Origin: Anastrepha obliqua
Lineage: Eukaryota > Arthropoda > Insecta > Diptera > Tephritidae
Direction: 5' to 3'
Length of the DNA stretch: 64,000 bases
Assembly: GCF_027943255.1 (NCBI RefSeq)
Contig: NC_072894.1
Coordinates: 82,375,601-82,439,600, forward strand
Part shown: positions 1 to 11,033 of the stretch, piece by piece
Position numbering within the stretch: the stretch's first letter is position 1
Layout of the letters: each line of letters begins with the position of its first letter
Position numbers and translations under genes: made by a program
The notes under the pieces: model-generated
Seen by the model: only the letters and a program-made list of their open reading frames with translations
Told to the model about the DNA's origin: nothing
Database searches by the model: none

Positions 1-326
1 GTAGCCATAAGCTATAATATGTGTTGAATTTTTCTCTTTCATAAAATTATTTAAAAAAAGTTAAAATCACTTTTTTATTAAGACTCGATACACACATATT
101 TATCATGCGCCGAGAAAACATTATATTGAGCAAATTCATCGTTTGCCGGAACTTCAACCAATATGTAAATTTTGCCTCAGTGCTTGCTCAGTGCTCCCCA
201 TATTGCCCCCCTCCTTGCAAAATTCAGAACTATTTATTTTTCCAATCTCAACCCCTTTGAACTATTAACATTCCCACAAGAGAAAAATAATAAACTAATA
301 TTTAAGGTTTGTAAAAATATACCTGC

Positions 327-400
327 CGCCGTAGCCGAAGAGGCGGAGGAGCTCGGTCAAACACGCAAAAAGGGTGTACGCGCCAATTATATACATATAT
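327..400 (+). repeat. tRNA-derived SINE, internally deleted copy
   Basis: The SINE head (GCCGCCGTAGCCGAA) runs straight into its 3' part (GGAGGAGCTCGGTCAAAC...GGGTGTACGCGCCAATTATATA) with the whole middle missing. An AT-rich tail follows. Confidence 0.6.
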
Positions 401-430
401 ATAAGAACATACATATTCATAAATTAATTT

Positions 431-2370
431 AATCTTCCCTATAATTTATATACATTCTAAGCCGATAGCCCTGGCAGCTAGCGCTTAATTAATTATGATT
501 TTAATTGTAATTAATATAAATAAATAATAATATTCGTAGAGTACACGTCACACCAAACAGTGATTTTAACATTATGGAGAGGTTGTTTATGCACGATACG
601 AGGATTTTCAGTGTCCCATTATTTACCTCCTCCGCTTAGGATGAAATGTCCCTGCATAGATGTTATAGAATAATCAAATCGAAAAGCAACTCAAAGTTAT
701 TCAGAGTTGTCATGTGTTAAGTGCAGATAGAACACCCTGTACCTTGATAATGAAAAAATGCACAAGAATCTTTATACAGTGACTACGTGGTGATTATCTA
801 CTTCGCCTACGATAAAATTACAAATCAGCTTCAGCTGTTTAAGCGGTGTTTCCATCTGCGCTAACGTGAGTTGGGCCGATTTTCGTTTTGTTCAGAATGC
901 GCTATTTTTGAAACTGAGTTGATGCGGTTCTGCTATTAACATATGACCTAACAGAAAATAGTGTGCCATAGTATATAAAAAGTTTTGTAAATAGTTTTCT
1001 GTTTGGCGAAATGTGTATACAGAAAATTTATTTTTTTAATTTTTGCCGTGATATAATAAACGAGACGAAAACTTACCACCTAGTATCTTCATATAAAGAC
1101 AGGCCAAAATCGCGTAAGTGGTTATCGCGCCAATTAAAAAGAAGATTTAAACACAGAGAATTTTTAACGACGTACATACTTCAATGCTTCCAGTTGTGGT
1201 TAATAGCTTGGTGAAAATAACGCATTACTCTTAACTCACTTTTAAATAAACATAAACATAACAACATAAAGGGACTACAATAGATTCTAGCACTTCTGGT
1301 TTTGACGAAATATGTACAGCCGGCAAATACATTTTTACAAATTTTGACTATTTATTTATTATTTAATTTAAAATGTTCTTTTTTATAAAAATATAGTAAA
1401 TATGACGATTCTAGAATAAATACCATATTAATCCAAATTTGAAACTTTATACAAGATTTTTAAAAATTGGAAAATTTTCATAAAAATTTAAAATTTTTAA
1501 TAAGTTCAGCCCAGTTTTATAGCCCATTAAATTTTTAGTACAAGTTTGAAGTGGATCAAAATGCTCGTCGATTTTTGATAATTTTTTCCCAAAGGTATTG
1601 CATATTTTTTCTATATAAAAAAAGGATTTATTAGAAAGAAAGGCTAAATTCAGTGCAGACCGAACTCTGTTTACCACCGCACATTTTAGAAAAATTTGAT
1701 TTGGGCTGTCTGTTAATTTTTGGAATCAAACAAACTTATAAACAACTCGTTATCAAGCAATTTCGCCTATTTTCAATACCAAACTAGCTTAGACAAAGAG
1801 TAATCTGTGTACCAAGTTTAATGGGAATATATTAATTTACGCCTGGTTATCGTGCGCACGGACGGAAAGACGTGGGCGCCATCAATCGACTCCTCCCAAC
1901 ATTCTGAACATTTTAGTAAACATACATATTCTGTATCTATTTCGATTCGTTTGTACTTTTATAACACTACTTTTATAAAACAGTAAAAAAATATATTACT
2001 ACTACATCTTCCCTTAGATGAGTCGGAAGAAAAGGTTAAAAAATATTTATGACCCAAGAACTGCTCCTATGAATGTTACATGTTACTTCAATGCTCTGCT
2101 CTATCGCTGTTGCTTATGAATGTGTATGTATAAAAAGGGGAAAACACGAAAAGGGGCGAACACGAAATGATAATACTCTAAATTCACTAGAAGTAAACTA
2201 ATTCCATACCAGTTGATTGCCCTACAGGGTTGTACTTCAAAACCAACTGTGTTATCAAATAGAAGTTTTATTTATCTATGTACATATACACATATGCCAA
2301 TGTATGCTGTTGCCTTATATTATATGTACATATGTATACACTATCTTAATAAGCTATTTTTGCTGCTTAT
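431..2370. other. Intergenic DNA upstream of GalNAc-transferase gene 1
   Basis: A+T-rich with only short reading frames. It holds one LINE 3'-end scrap (1081-1140). Around 1780-1880 a sequence ends in GTGCGCACGGACGGAAAGACG, which has the look of a dispersed repeat but was not identified. No gene was seen. Confidence 0.5.
1081..1140 (+). repeat. 3'-terminal scrap of a LINE (same family as 23878-24245)
   Basis: GGCCAAAATCGCGTAA...GGTTATCGCGCCAATTAA matches the last codons and 3' end of the LINE on the minus strand at 23878-23920. It is a short 5'-truncated copy. Confidence 0.5.
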
Positions 2371-2371
2371 T

Positions 2372-2377
2372 TCAGTT
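2372..2377 (+). promoter_or_regulatory. Candidate initiator (TCAGTT) for GalNAc-transferase gene 1
   Basis: TCAGTT lies about 99 bp upstream of the start codon and matches the insect initiator consensus TCAGTY. There is no clear TATA box. GalNAc-transferase gene 2 has the same hexamer at about the same distance from its ATG. The motif is short, so this is only a candidate. Confidence 0.25.
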
Positions 2378-2470
2378 GAGGCAGTGAGTAGCTTTTTCGC
2401 TGCGTTGGCGTCTAGATCACTTAAGTTCAAACATTTGATGAAAAATTGCAACGTGTGCGTTTGAACCAAA

Positions 2471-2952
2471 ATGCGTCGCCGAAATTTGAAATGGATTTTG
2501 AAAGCAGCAATGTTGTTGACTTTGTCATTCATTTTGTTTCTCTTACTCACAAGCTGGATATCATCGAGTCCTTATCGAAATAAATTACCCATTTTGACGT
2601 CAAAACAATCAGCAAATTTGCGCGCGCACAAAAAGATGTCGGATAATTATTTGGATGCTGGTGCAGAGAACGAAGTTGAAGCTCCAAACCTGAGAGAGTC
2701 ACAAAAAGATGTGATACCTGAGCACCGAAAATTGTCAATATCAGGTGATTTGAAGAAAGATTGGCATGATTATTTGGCTATGGAGCACGACCAGAAACGA
2801 GTTGGGCTCGGCGAACAAGGCAAACGGGCTGAGCTAAATGACGAGTCACAGAAGGAGTTGGAGCAAAAAATGTCTTTGGAAAATGGATTCAATGCTTTAC
2901 TCTCCGATTCAATTTCAGTAAACCGTTCCCTTCCCGATATTCGTTATAAAGG
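2471..2952 (+). CDS. GalNAc-transferase gene 1, coding exon 1
   Basis: Encodes the cytoplasmic tail (MRRRNLKW), the membrane anchor and the stem region. It ends in phase 2 at a GTGAGT donor (2953). The stem carries the DWH...ENGFN...RSLPD block that is typical of the family just before the catalytic domain. The ATG is preceded by AACCAAA, a good fly start context, and the TM follows directly. Confidence 0.9.
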
Positions 2953-5007
2953 GTGAGTAAAGTTTATTGATCAATTAAGTTTGTATCTCCAATACACTAA
3001 ATATATTTCCATTCCATCCTCTAGATGTCAAAAAAAGAAATACCTAGCGAAATTGCCTTCAGTCAGCATCGTAATTCCATTCTACAACGAGCATTTGGGT
3101 GTACTTATGCGTTCCGTGCACAGCTTGGTGAATCGTTCGCCACCTGAATTGCTAAAGGAAATAATATTAGTGGATGATTTTAGTGATCGCGAGGACTTAT
3201 TTCAACAACTTGAACAGTATGTGGCCGAAAACTTCGCTAAAGTACAAATTGTGCGTCTGAAAGAACGTACGGGATTGATTGGAGCGAGAATGGCTGGTGC
3301 CCGCCATGCCACGGCCGAAGTGCTAATATTTTTGGACTCGCACGTTGAAGCAAACTACAATTGGCTGCCACCATTATTGGAACCAATAGCACAAAATAAA
3401 CGAGTTTCGGTTTGCCCATTTATCGACGTAATTGATCATAGTAATTTCGAGTACAGAGCACAAGATGAGGGCGCACGTGGTGCTTTTGATTGGGAATTCT
3501 ATTATAAACGTTTGCCTTTATTGCCGGAAGACTTGGTGGATAAGACTAAACCATTTAGGAGCCCCATTATGGCTGGTGGACTATTTGCTATATCAAGTGA
3601 GTTCTTCTGGGAGGTGGGTGGCTACGATGAAGGGCTTGATATTTGGGGTGGTGAACAATACGAACTGAGTTTCAAGATTTGGATGTGTGGTGGAGAACTT
3701 TTGGATGCTCCCTGCTCTCGAATTGGGCATATATACAGAGGTCCACGCAATTCAAAACCTAGCCCGCGAAAAACAGATTACCTACATAAGGTAAGTTTTT
3801 AAGAGTATTTGGAAAATGTATAAACATCCTTGAATATATATCTGGGGGCATAGTAAATTTATGTGCTGCCTTCCAATCATTTGTTTGTAAGGTATATAAC
3901 TACCACCGTATAACGGACGTGTTTTAGCCGAAAGTGTGTGTCATCTGCAATATACCCTGAGTTCAAAACCTGCTGCGGAAATAATGGACATAATTCATTT
4001 TTCCGAATTGCGTTTGACTCTAGGTGACGAGTGCATTTCTGCCACGGAAAGGTTTCATTAAATGCATCTGCCGCTTGCATTAAGAATCATACTATGATTT
4101 GAAGGAGAAACATTTCAAACTCGGATGTATGCGAGATATTTGTATGTATATACATATCTACCGCTCGGCTTGTGGATGCCGTCCTTGTAGGGCAGCTATC
4201 ATATGAAGTATTTGAATTGTATATACAGAAATGTTAAACTTAGAGAAGAGTATACTTAATAATAGAGTTTTGGCTCGAAGATTAGATATTTAATCGCTAA
4301 TATACTTAATCTAAAAACTCTTTGGTATTGTTTATTACATTTAGAACTACAAGCGTGTAGCTGAGGTGTGGATGGACGAGTACAAAGAGTATATATATGA
4401 TCATGGACAAGGAGTGTATGAGGGTATTGATCCAGGCGATTTGAGTAAACAAAAGGCTATACGCGAAAAACTTAAATGTAAAAATTTTAAATGGTTTATG
4501 GAAAATGTGGCATTTGATCTGCCCAAGAAGTATCCGCCAATAGAGCCACCTGATTATGCATATGGTGCCATACAAAGCGACGGTGAACCAACTTTATGCA
4601 TAGATACATTAAACAAGCCACGACACTCAAAAATCGGTCTCTTTCCCTGTGCGCCGAATCTGAAACAACCGCAAAGAAATCAAAATTGGGCTTTGAGTTG
4701 GCAGAAAGATTTGCGTTTACGACGCAAAATGGATTGCTTGGACGTACAACAGCAGCCACCGGATGCACCCGTGTGGCTTTGGGATTGCCACGGTCAAGGA
4801 GGAAATCAATTTTGGTTTTATGATCGCAATCATAAATGGCTCATTGCGGGAAAAGGCAGTAATCGCTGCTTGGAGGCTCAGCCAAGCAAACGGGCTCTTT
4901 ACATTAACCAATGCGACTCTGACAATGAATATATGAAATGGAACTTTGGTAATGTAAATCATACAGCGTTAGACCTGTTTGATCAACAGGAACCAACAAA
5001 CTTATAG
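2471..5007 (+). CDS. Polypeptide N-acetylgalactosaminyltransferase, GALNT10-like (gene 1 of a tandem pair)
   Basis: Type II Golgi enzyme that transfers GalNAc from UDP-GalNAc to Ser/Thr of proteins, the first step of mucin-type O-glycosylation. Coding exons 2471-2952, 3025-3790 and 4345-5007 join in frame to 636 codons plus stop. All junctions are GT-AG (donors GTGAGT and GTAAGT). Residues 12-30 form the signal anchor, followed by a stem. The catalytic domain starts near residue 171 ([14 protein letters not shown]) and has the metal-binding DSH at 265-267, the Gal/GalNAc-transferase motif [17 protein letters not shown] at 368-384 and His396 in GHIYR. A ricin-type lectin domain with CLD and QFW-like motifs fills exon 3. 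The DWH/ENGFN stem motif and PFYNEH point to the GALNT10/Pgant4-Pgant6 clade. No frame damage is seen. Assignment to one Drosophila pgant paralogue was not attempted. Confidence 0.93.
3025..3790 (+). CDS. GalNAc-transferase gene 1, coding exon 2 (catalytic domain)
   Basis: Begins after CATCCTCTAG and completes the split Gly codon, then [13 protein letters not shown]. It holds the UDP-binding GT-A half with DSH and the Gal/GalNAc-transferase motif. It ends in phase 0 after YLHK at a GTAAGT donor (3791). Intron 1 is only 72 bp (2953-3024). Confidence 0.92.
4345..5007 (+). CDS. GalNAc-transferase gene 1, coding exon 3 (end of catalytic domain plus ricin lectin)
   Basis: Starts after TACATTTAG with [16 protein letters not shown], the conserved end of the catalytic domain. 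The beta-trefoil lectin domain follows (LCIDTL, CLDVQQQ, NQFWFY, CLEAQP) and the exon ends in TAG. Intron 2 is 554 bp (3791-4344) and holds no recognised element. Confidence 0.92.
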   Translation, partial: NYKRVAEVWMDEYKEYIYDHGQGVYEGIDPGDLSKQKAIREKLKCKNFKWFMENVAFDLPKKYPPIEPPDYAYGAIQSDGEPTLCIDTLNKPRHSKIGLFPCAPNLKQPQRNQNWALSWQKDLRLRRKMDCLDVQQQPPDAPVWLWDCHGQGGNQFWFYDRNHKWLIAGKGSNRCLEAQPSKRALYINQCDSDNEYMKWNFGNVNHTALDLFDQQEPTNL

Positions 5008-5044
5008 TCGAATAATATCTAAACTTGCCATTTTTGGACCCAGA

Positions 5045-5050
5045 AATAAA
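5045..5050 (+). terminator. Poly(A) signal of GalNAc-transferase gene 1
   Basis: AATAAA lies 38 bp after the stop codon, giving a very short 3' UTR. Confidence 0.6.
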
Positions 5051-5503
5051 ATATACATTCAGAAGCATTAAATTTTTCGTGTGTAAAACAGTCATAGTTT
5101 AAGTGAAAATATTTGATATGGATAGTTTCCAGCCTACTATGTTTCTACTATTTGTATTTATACATATGTTCGTATACTAAGTAAAACTATTTTTTAGCCA
5201 ATATTATACTACAATTTGTAATAATAAGTGTTATTCTTATATGTATATACATAGTCTTTTACCCTAGGGAGTATGAATATTTTTTATTTAATCAGATGAA
5301 ACGGCGTTACACTGGTTTAGAACCTTTTAAGTAGGTCTGGTCAAGTAAATCAGAAACTATTAAGTAACTAAGATACTATAAATAATTTTAGCGCTCTCAA
5401 ATTCATGTTCAGTTATTTTCAAATTAGTCTTAAGTGGCTAAGAAGGTTTTAAGAAGGCTAAACGATTTATATGAAATAGTTGCAAATTGGCTTGCAAAAT
5501 GTT
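5051..5503. other. Intergenic DNA after gene 1
   Basis: A+T-rich DNA between the gene 1 poly(A) signal and the first SINE. Nothing recognised. Confidence 0.5.
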
Positions 5504-5795
5504 GGCGGCCACAATAGTCGGATGGGTTGATACGTGACTACTATTCGGGAGTGCGTAGGTTGGAATGATAGAAAAACTTTTTTTAATAGCGGTCGCCCCT
5601 CGGTAGGCAATGGTAAACCTCCGAGTGTATTTCTGCCATGAAAAACTTCGTCATAAAAACCATTTTCCGTTCGGAGACGGCTTAAAACTGAAGGTGCCTC
5701 CATTTGTGGAATAACACCAAGACACCCACCACAAATAAGAGGAGTGCTCGGCTAAACACCTAAAAGAAGTGTACGGGCCAATTATTTATTTTTAT
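5504..5795 (+). mobile_element. tRNA-derived SINE, near full length
   Basis: The head has an A-box-like TAGTCGGATGGGTTG near 5515 and a degraded B box. The family body follows (AATAGCGGTCGCCCCTCGG, GTGTATTTCTGCCATGAAAA, CTCCATTTGTGGAA) and then the 3' part (GCTCGGCTAAACACC, GTGTACGGGCCAATTATT). It is the same family, in opposite orientation, as 7228-7532. Confidence 0.75.
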
Positions 5796-6745
5796 TTTCA
5801 TGTCTGAACCAAGAAGTATCGGCAATCGAAGGAAGAAAGCTAACTCAAGGGGAAAGCTAACTCAAAATGAATTTTGACAGTTTTTTGATAATATTCACAG
5901 GCCCGTACACAGAAATGCAAACAAACTCAACAAGTTTTGCATAAACAATAACAATATTAAAAGTGTTAACAAAAACAAGAGAAAATGCCTTAATTATGAC
6001 AATTTGCAATTGATTTTTATGAATGAGAGCAATTCGCCGTGCCTTTCAGCGGAAGTGCTGTCGTAAAATTCACCACAACTACTTCTAATCGCTTTTCTCC
6101 CTCTAAGCTTAAGGCGTAAATGTGTGAAGAAAAGTGTTTGTTTATTCTTTGATAGCTGAGCGTAAATTATACGACACGCGCATATTCAAATAAACTACTT
6201 TTTCTTGATTTGTTTCTCATTTATATACATATATTGTTTCTTTTGTATTTACTCCAAATAGAATTTCATTATTTGTAAATTTAAAATTACGTGTTGGTCG
6301 TTTTAATCGAAATTTGGAACAAAACTGTTTAAAACTATGACGCTAAATGTAGCCAAAGTACCAGTTGGCCTGACTTATCACATGGCATAGCGTAAACACA
6401 ATACCGTTGAACATCGAATTGTTGCCACGCATTTTTGCGATTTACCGTGTATGAGAATGTACAAGAAATATACAAGAAAGAGCACAAATTTACAGTGCTA
6501 CAATTTTCTTATCTGGGTTACTTTAGGGTGCGACCTGTGAAATCGTGATAATGAAAATGAGTAATAATCATTAAGCTAGATATACACGAGGCAACCGTTG
6601 TAGCAACGTGTTCCCTTTGTTTAAGAAACACGTTGCGACCGTTGCTTCAATCTCAGTATTGTGTATAACTGTGGTGCAGGAAAGGTACAAGCGGAAGATA
6701 CGTAAAATTAAATTTTTTAAATTATCGACGAATTACGTAAAATTA
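5796..6745. other. Intergenic stretch before the Harbinger relic
   Basis: No coding signal. Near 6593-6650 there is a small imperfect hairpin (GTAGCAACGTGTT / AACACGTTGC), possibly a terminal part of the Harbinger element that follows. Element ends were not fixed. Confidence 0.4.
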
Positions 6746-7087
6746 CTTCTCTTATTATAATTGACGAACTTTTGTACGAAAATGAGGAAGAAGAGATGCA
6801 ACAAAAGAAGAGAAAGAAAATTTAGTCCAAAAATTGGCTTTTAAAAAAAATCGAATTTTCGAACGAGAGGCTGCTGAAAGAACTGAAGGAAAATGAGCCA
6901 GCGAACTATAAAAATTACATGAGGATGGACGAAGCCCTGTTTAGAAAATTGTTGGACTTCGTAAAGGCCAAAATAACGAAACAAGATGCCATAATGAGAG
7001 AGGCAATATCAGCAGAAATTAGACTGGCAATAACTTTGCGGTATCTTGCAACATGAAACTCTTTTGCGGATTTGAAATTTTTATTAA
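6746..7087 (+). pseudogene. PIF/Harbinger transposase, N-terminal relic
   Basis: Translates, with one in-frame stop and one frameshift, to IIIDELLYENEEEE... and then NYKNYMRMDEALFRKLLDF...ITKQDAIMREAISAEIRLAITLRYLAT. This is the well-known N-terminal block of Harbinger transposases and HARBI1 (FLRMD, a K-rich linker, MR.AI...RLA.TLRFLATG). The DDE catalytic part is absent: the reading stops where a MADF remnant begins on the other strand. It is a dead transposon fragment, not a host gene. Confidence 0.7.
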
Positions 7088-7222
7088 TTTTATTGTATTT
7101 ATTTTTTAATTGTAGGTATGCTTTTTTTCTAAAATTTTTATTTTTATATTTTTCACTATTTATATCCCACAGCTCTCTCAAATTTTTATATTCGTTAATA
7201 AAATTAACATAATTTTCATTAT
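7088..7222 (-). pseudogene. MADF-domain remnant, convergent with the Harbinger relic
   Basis: The minus strand reads NENYVNFINEYKNLRELWDI then NSEKYKNKNFRKKAY and LKNKYNKINKNF. This is the first two-thirds of a MADF (Myb/SANT-like) DNA-binding domain, with its aromatic core FI..Y..L..LWD. PIF/Harbinger elements carry a second gene encoding such a protein, so this is probably the partner ORF of the relic at 6746-7087. The domain breaks off exactly at the transposase, which implies a deletion of the middle of the element. Confidence 0.65.
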
Positions 7223-7227
7223 TTTCA

Positions 7228-7532
7228 ATTGCCTACGCCCTTTTTGGGTGTTTGGCCGAGCTCCCTTTCCTATTTGTGGCGTGCATCTTGATGTTGTTCA
7301 CAAATGGAGGGACGTACAGTTTCGAGCCGACTCCGAACGACAGATATTTTTTTTATGAGGAGCATTTTCATGGCAGAAATACAATCGGAGGTTTGCCATT
7401 GCCTGCCGAGGGGCGACCGCTATTAGAAAAAACTATTTCTTCATTTTGGTCTTTCGCCGAGATTCGAATCTACGTTCTCTCTGAATTCCGAACGGTATTC
7501 ACGCATCAACCCATTCGGCTACGGCGGCCGCC
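7228..7532 (-). mobile_element. tRNA-derived SINE, full length
   Basis: Best copy in the window, about 305 bp. On the minus strand the head starts GCGGCCGCCGTAGCCGAAT. The A box TAGCCGAATGGG is at 7510-7521 and the B box GATTCGAATC at 7461-7470, with the usual tRNA-like spacing. The body and the 3' end GCTCGGCCAAACACCC follow. It is a Pol III-type retroposon that would need LINE machinery to move. It sits next to the MADF remnant. Confidence 0.8.
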
Positions 7533-7866
7533 ATTGAATGTTATTTTGTGTAAATATTAATTTCTCGAATTAAAGTAACTCCGAACAAGTTATTTTTTCG
7601 TCTCACATAGCAAGACCATTTTTTATTTCCCAAACTTGATCAGGGGATAATGAGGAAATGTCGCGTGCTGCTTACAGGGTTAGCATTCTAGAAGAAAGCC
7701 CCTGTAGGCATTTTCGATTTGCTCGTGGATTTTTTTGGCCCAAAATATATTATATAAGTTGTTTAACTTTTATAAAATTTTCCCTATCATTTAATGCCTC
7801 TGCTGTTATTCCAATAAAAACAAATATTTTCAAAAGCTGTCGCAGCTCGGTACGTAAGGCCAAATC

Positions 7867-7975
7867 AAGTGTATTTCTGCCATGAAAAAGTTCCTCATAA
7901 AAAAGCCATTTGCCACACGGAAGCAGCATAGAACTGCATGCCCTTCAATATGTACGCGCCAAAATATTTATTTTT
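7867..7975 (+). repeat. SINE fragment
   Basis: CAAGTGTATTTCTGCCATGA...GTTCCTCATAAAAAA matches the middle of the SINE family. It jumps to its end (TGTACGCGCCAAAATATTTA), so it is both truncated and deleted. Confidence 0.55.
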
Positions 7976-8185
7976 ACTTATAATCTATTCACCTGTGTTG
8001 AAATGTTAGAAATATTCCTTATTAAAAAAAAAAATTATTACCCTTGTGATTACAATATTTTTATAATTATTAAATAATGATTGCAGATCTCAATACTCAA
8101 TCATACTTTTCTGCTTAATTGTGATTAATGAAAACTATCATTAATTAATTGTAATCATTTTCTTTTCTTACGATTAGGATACATA

Positions 8186-8225
8186 AACTCGGCCAAAATC
8201 ACGGTTATCGCGCTAATTGAGAAGA
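8186..8225 (+). repeat. LINE 3'-end scrap
   Basis: ACTCGGCCAAAATCACGG and TTATCGCGCTAATTGAGAAG match the 3' end of the LINE at 23878-24245 and the scrap at 1081-1140. Confidence 0.45.
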
Positions 8226-9149
8226 ATACTTATGATTACGATTAATAATTCTTAACCATTTATTAAGACTAACTTTTTAATTATTAATTAGGACAATGAT
8301 TTCACCTTGTTTTAATCTACATATATATAGGCTTCGCTAACACTTTTCTTCCAAAGGTAAATATACATAATATTTAACTTTTACACGCATTCGAGGGGTT
8401 TTTTTAGGAATATTTAAGGACATTATCAAAGTTAAGAGTTTTTGAATACACTTTCGTGATTTGCTAAACCAGGCCTCTCACCAAATTATGCGCCTTAAAA
8501 AGTTCATGCAATGATTTATTTACCTTTGTAACGCCGTGCTAAGCATAGACCCCAATTATCAACATTATGAGGAGTTATAAGAATGCCCAAAACTTTTTGA
8601 TTGTGACAATATAAATTATAATTACATTATTAAAATATAAGCTTGAATGCATGAGAACTGAAGTGCATTTGTAAATTAAGTATTATTTTCATATATAGAA
8701 GTATGCTTGTACGTCGATGTACTATACCGTGCAAATGTAGTTATTATGAAATAAATCTTTAGGAAGGTAATTAATAAAGTGACTATTGCAATTTGAATAA
8801 CGGAATAGATTTGCTTCAATTTGCGCGAAAACATGTTAAATAATTTTCATTGAAAATTTTCGTGATATAATATAATAAAAAAAACTGTATGTATTTGGTT
8901 TTATGTATTTTTTGTCTTTTTCCAATTGTTTTATATATATATACATGAAACAATAATTTTAACTTTATAACTTTTAATTTTATGATTCAATTATATTTTA
9001 ATTTTTATTATTAACTTTTATACCAGCAAACTTTTGTTCATAAGTTCAATAAAATGAGCAAACAAATATATTTTTCGTTATATTACTGATTCATTCGAAA
9101 GAGTAAACATTCCCCGGATTCATTCATGTGACTGCCTCGTTAATGGATT
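8226..9149. other. Intergenic A+T-rich DNA
   Basis: Very A+T-rich with no recognised gene or repeat. Confidence 0.5.
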
Positions 9150-9495
9150 ATTCGCATAACAAAGCGGCTTCACGGCAACCCATAAAATAAATCGGCGTGG
9201 AGGGGCTCAATTGACATCGCCGAGACGGTTGATAAGAATATTACTGAACTTTGCGCGCAAAATATCGATTGTTGCATGGCGTGCAATCCTGCTATAACCG
9301 AATATTGCCCAGGTCTATGTCGTCAACTTCCAGCCACAAACAATGCATTTATCATTTTTCCGTAGCGTTCAACATTAATCGAAATGAATTTTTCAACAAT
9401 GTTTTCAAAGAAAAATGCGCCAAAATCTGTACCAAACTGTCACTCTCTGAGGATGCATTGGCTTCCTGGCGAACTCGAGCGGGTTTTCCGATCCC
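9150..9495 (-). pseudogene. DD41D (rosa-type) transposase relic
   Basis: On the minus strand, broken frames resemble the C-terminal half of the transposase intact at 29216-29869: a piece like HPQRVTVWY, then INVERYGKMINALF, then a DDIDLGNI block, and remnants of the [13 protein letters not shown] region. Several frameshifts are needed. Long diverged and dead. Confidence 0.5.
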
Positions 9496-11033
9496 TATGA
9501 AATGAAAATGCCTTCCATTAGAAAATATGATTTTGACTTATTTTCAGTAAACGCACTGCTTGGGTTGCACAACGTTGACTTTGAAAAAAGTTTGCAATAT
9601 TTGGCAAAATGAGGCTAACCTTCTGTCAAGATTTTCAGCAGAAAAGAGCTGTCACTATCAAAATAACATATACATAATTAAACAACAAACACGCTCTATA
9701 TACCAAAATACTGAAAAGGATGCGAGGAGTCGCTTTAGCTATGCTTGTACGTCCGTGCGTATTGTAACTCTAGACAAATTATTATATTTCAATGAAACTC
9801 TTCATCTCGTTAAGATCCGACATAAATATTATTGAGATCGGTTAAAAACCAAACCCACTTCTTATGTTGAAACTAAATTTCCTTCCATCCATCTGGTGTT
9901 TCAAAGTATAACTCTATTTTTTTATAAGAGGGAACTGCTTATATGAAAATCCTGCTTATAATCACTGACTGTGAATATATTCAAACCCTCAGTTACAAGC
10001 ATTACCAGCGCATCTAATCGAACGAAATTAACTAAATAAATTAAATAAATTTCATTTTGCTGCAAGAACAAATTGAGGTTGCGTCTGTTTAAAGTGAATA
10101 AATATATGTATGTGCGGTGTCAAGTACAGTGCAGTATGCCAAGTGCTTATAAGGGAGAAATAAGTAGCAAAAAGCGAAGAAGTAGCAACAGAAAAAATTA
10201 TATCCTAATTTAGCGATAACGCAGAAGCAACTTTATTTGGCTTTACCTCAATACTGAGCAGTGGCCCGAAGCATTAGCAACAACGAAAATCTAAAACTCT
10301 TTCGCAAAAAAATTAATATTATTGCTAATTGATTCCTGTTCTTAGTACTGATTGGGCACATTTTTGCTTGTTAAACCTCTTGCTAACCTCCTCCTTTCTT
10401 TTACGAAATCTCTTCGCTATTCCAGGATTTGCTTGTAACTATCATGTTTACTGTAACCCTGGTTGATCTTTGTTAGTAGTTTTTGAACTAAAAATAAATT
10501 TTTAATATAGTATTATTAGCAATTTGAAAATTTAAATTCTTACATTTTTGTGTGTACACAAACACGCTGTGAAAGATGGATTTTGGTTGAGATATTTGTA
10601 TGGGATTTAACAAGTGTTTTGGCTGGTGTTTGCGCTTAAATACGCTAGAAACTTCATATTTGTGCTGTGGCATACCATTTGCAATTCGTACACATGTTCT
10701 TCCATCAATCTTTATATTTTTGGTTGCGACATTTATTTGTGTGGGATACTTGTTTGCATGATTGTAATGAAATTCATCAATGCTTGCTGCATAGAGACAA
10801 TCCGGCTTCTGGCTGTTCAGTGGAGCTTGAGGTTTCAGAGTTTTTCTAACTGTACGCGAAGTCGCTGGCAAAAGAGACGTTAGGAATTCGCTGTGGCGGG
10901 CAAAGAGGGCTCTTGGTATGATATTTGAAACGCGTATAAACTGGTTGGAGTGGCAAAAGAGCCCATATCTGCACCAGAGAACTGCACCGGCTCAGTGTAA
11001 AACATTCATACGCTTCAAATGAACAAAAAAACA
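9496..11033. other. Intergenic DNA with one unexplained open frame
   Basis: Mostly A+T-rich. The minus strand 10488-10871 is open for 127 codons (begins MPATSRTVRKTLK), but it has no domain, no clear codon bias and an A+T-rich end. It is not called as a gene. Confidence 0.4.

Noticed and set aside
7252..7560. 102-codon plus-strand frame
   Set aside because: Runs antisense through a SINE; no independent coding evidence.
10488..10871. 127-codon minus-strand frame
   Set aside because: No domain, uneven composition and A+T-rich end; left unannotated as a gene.
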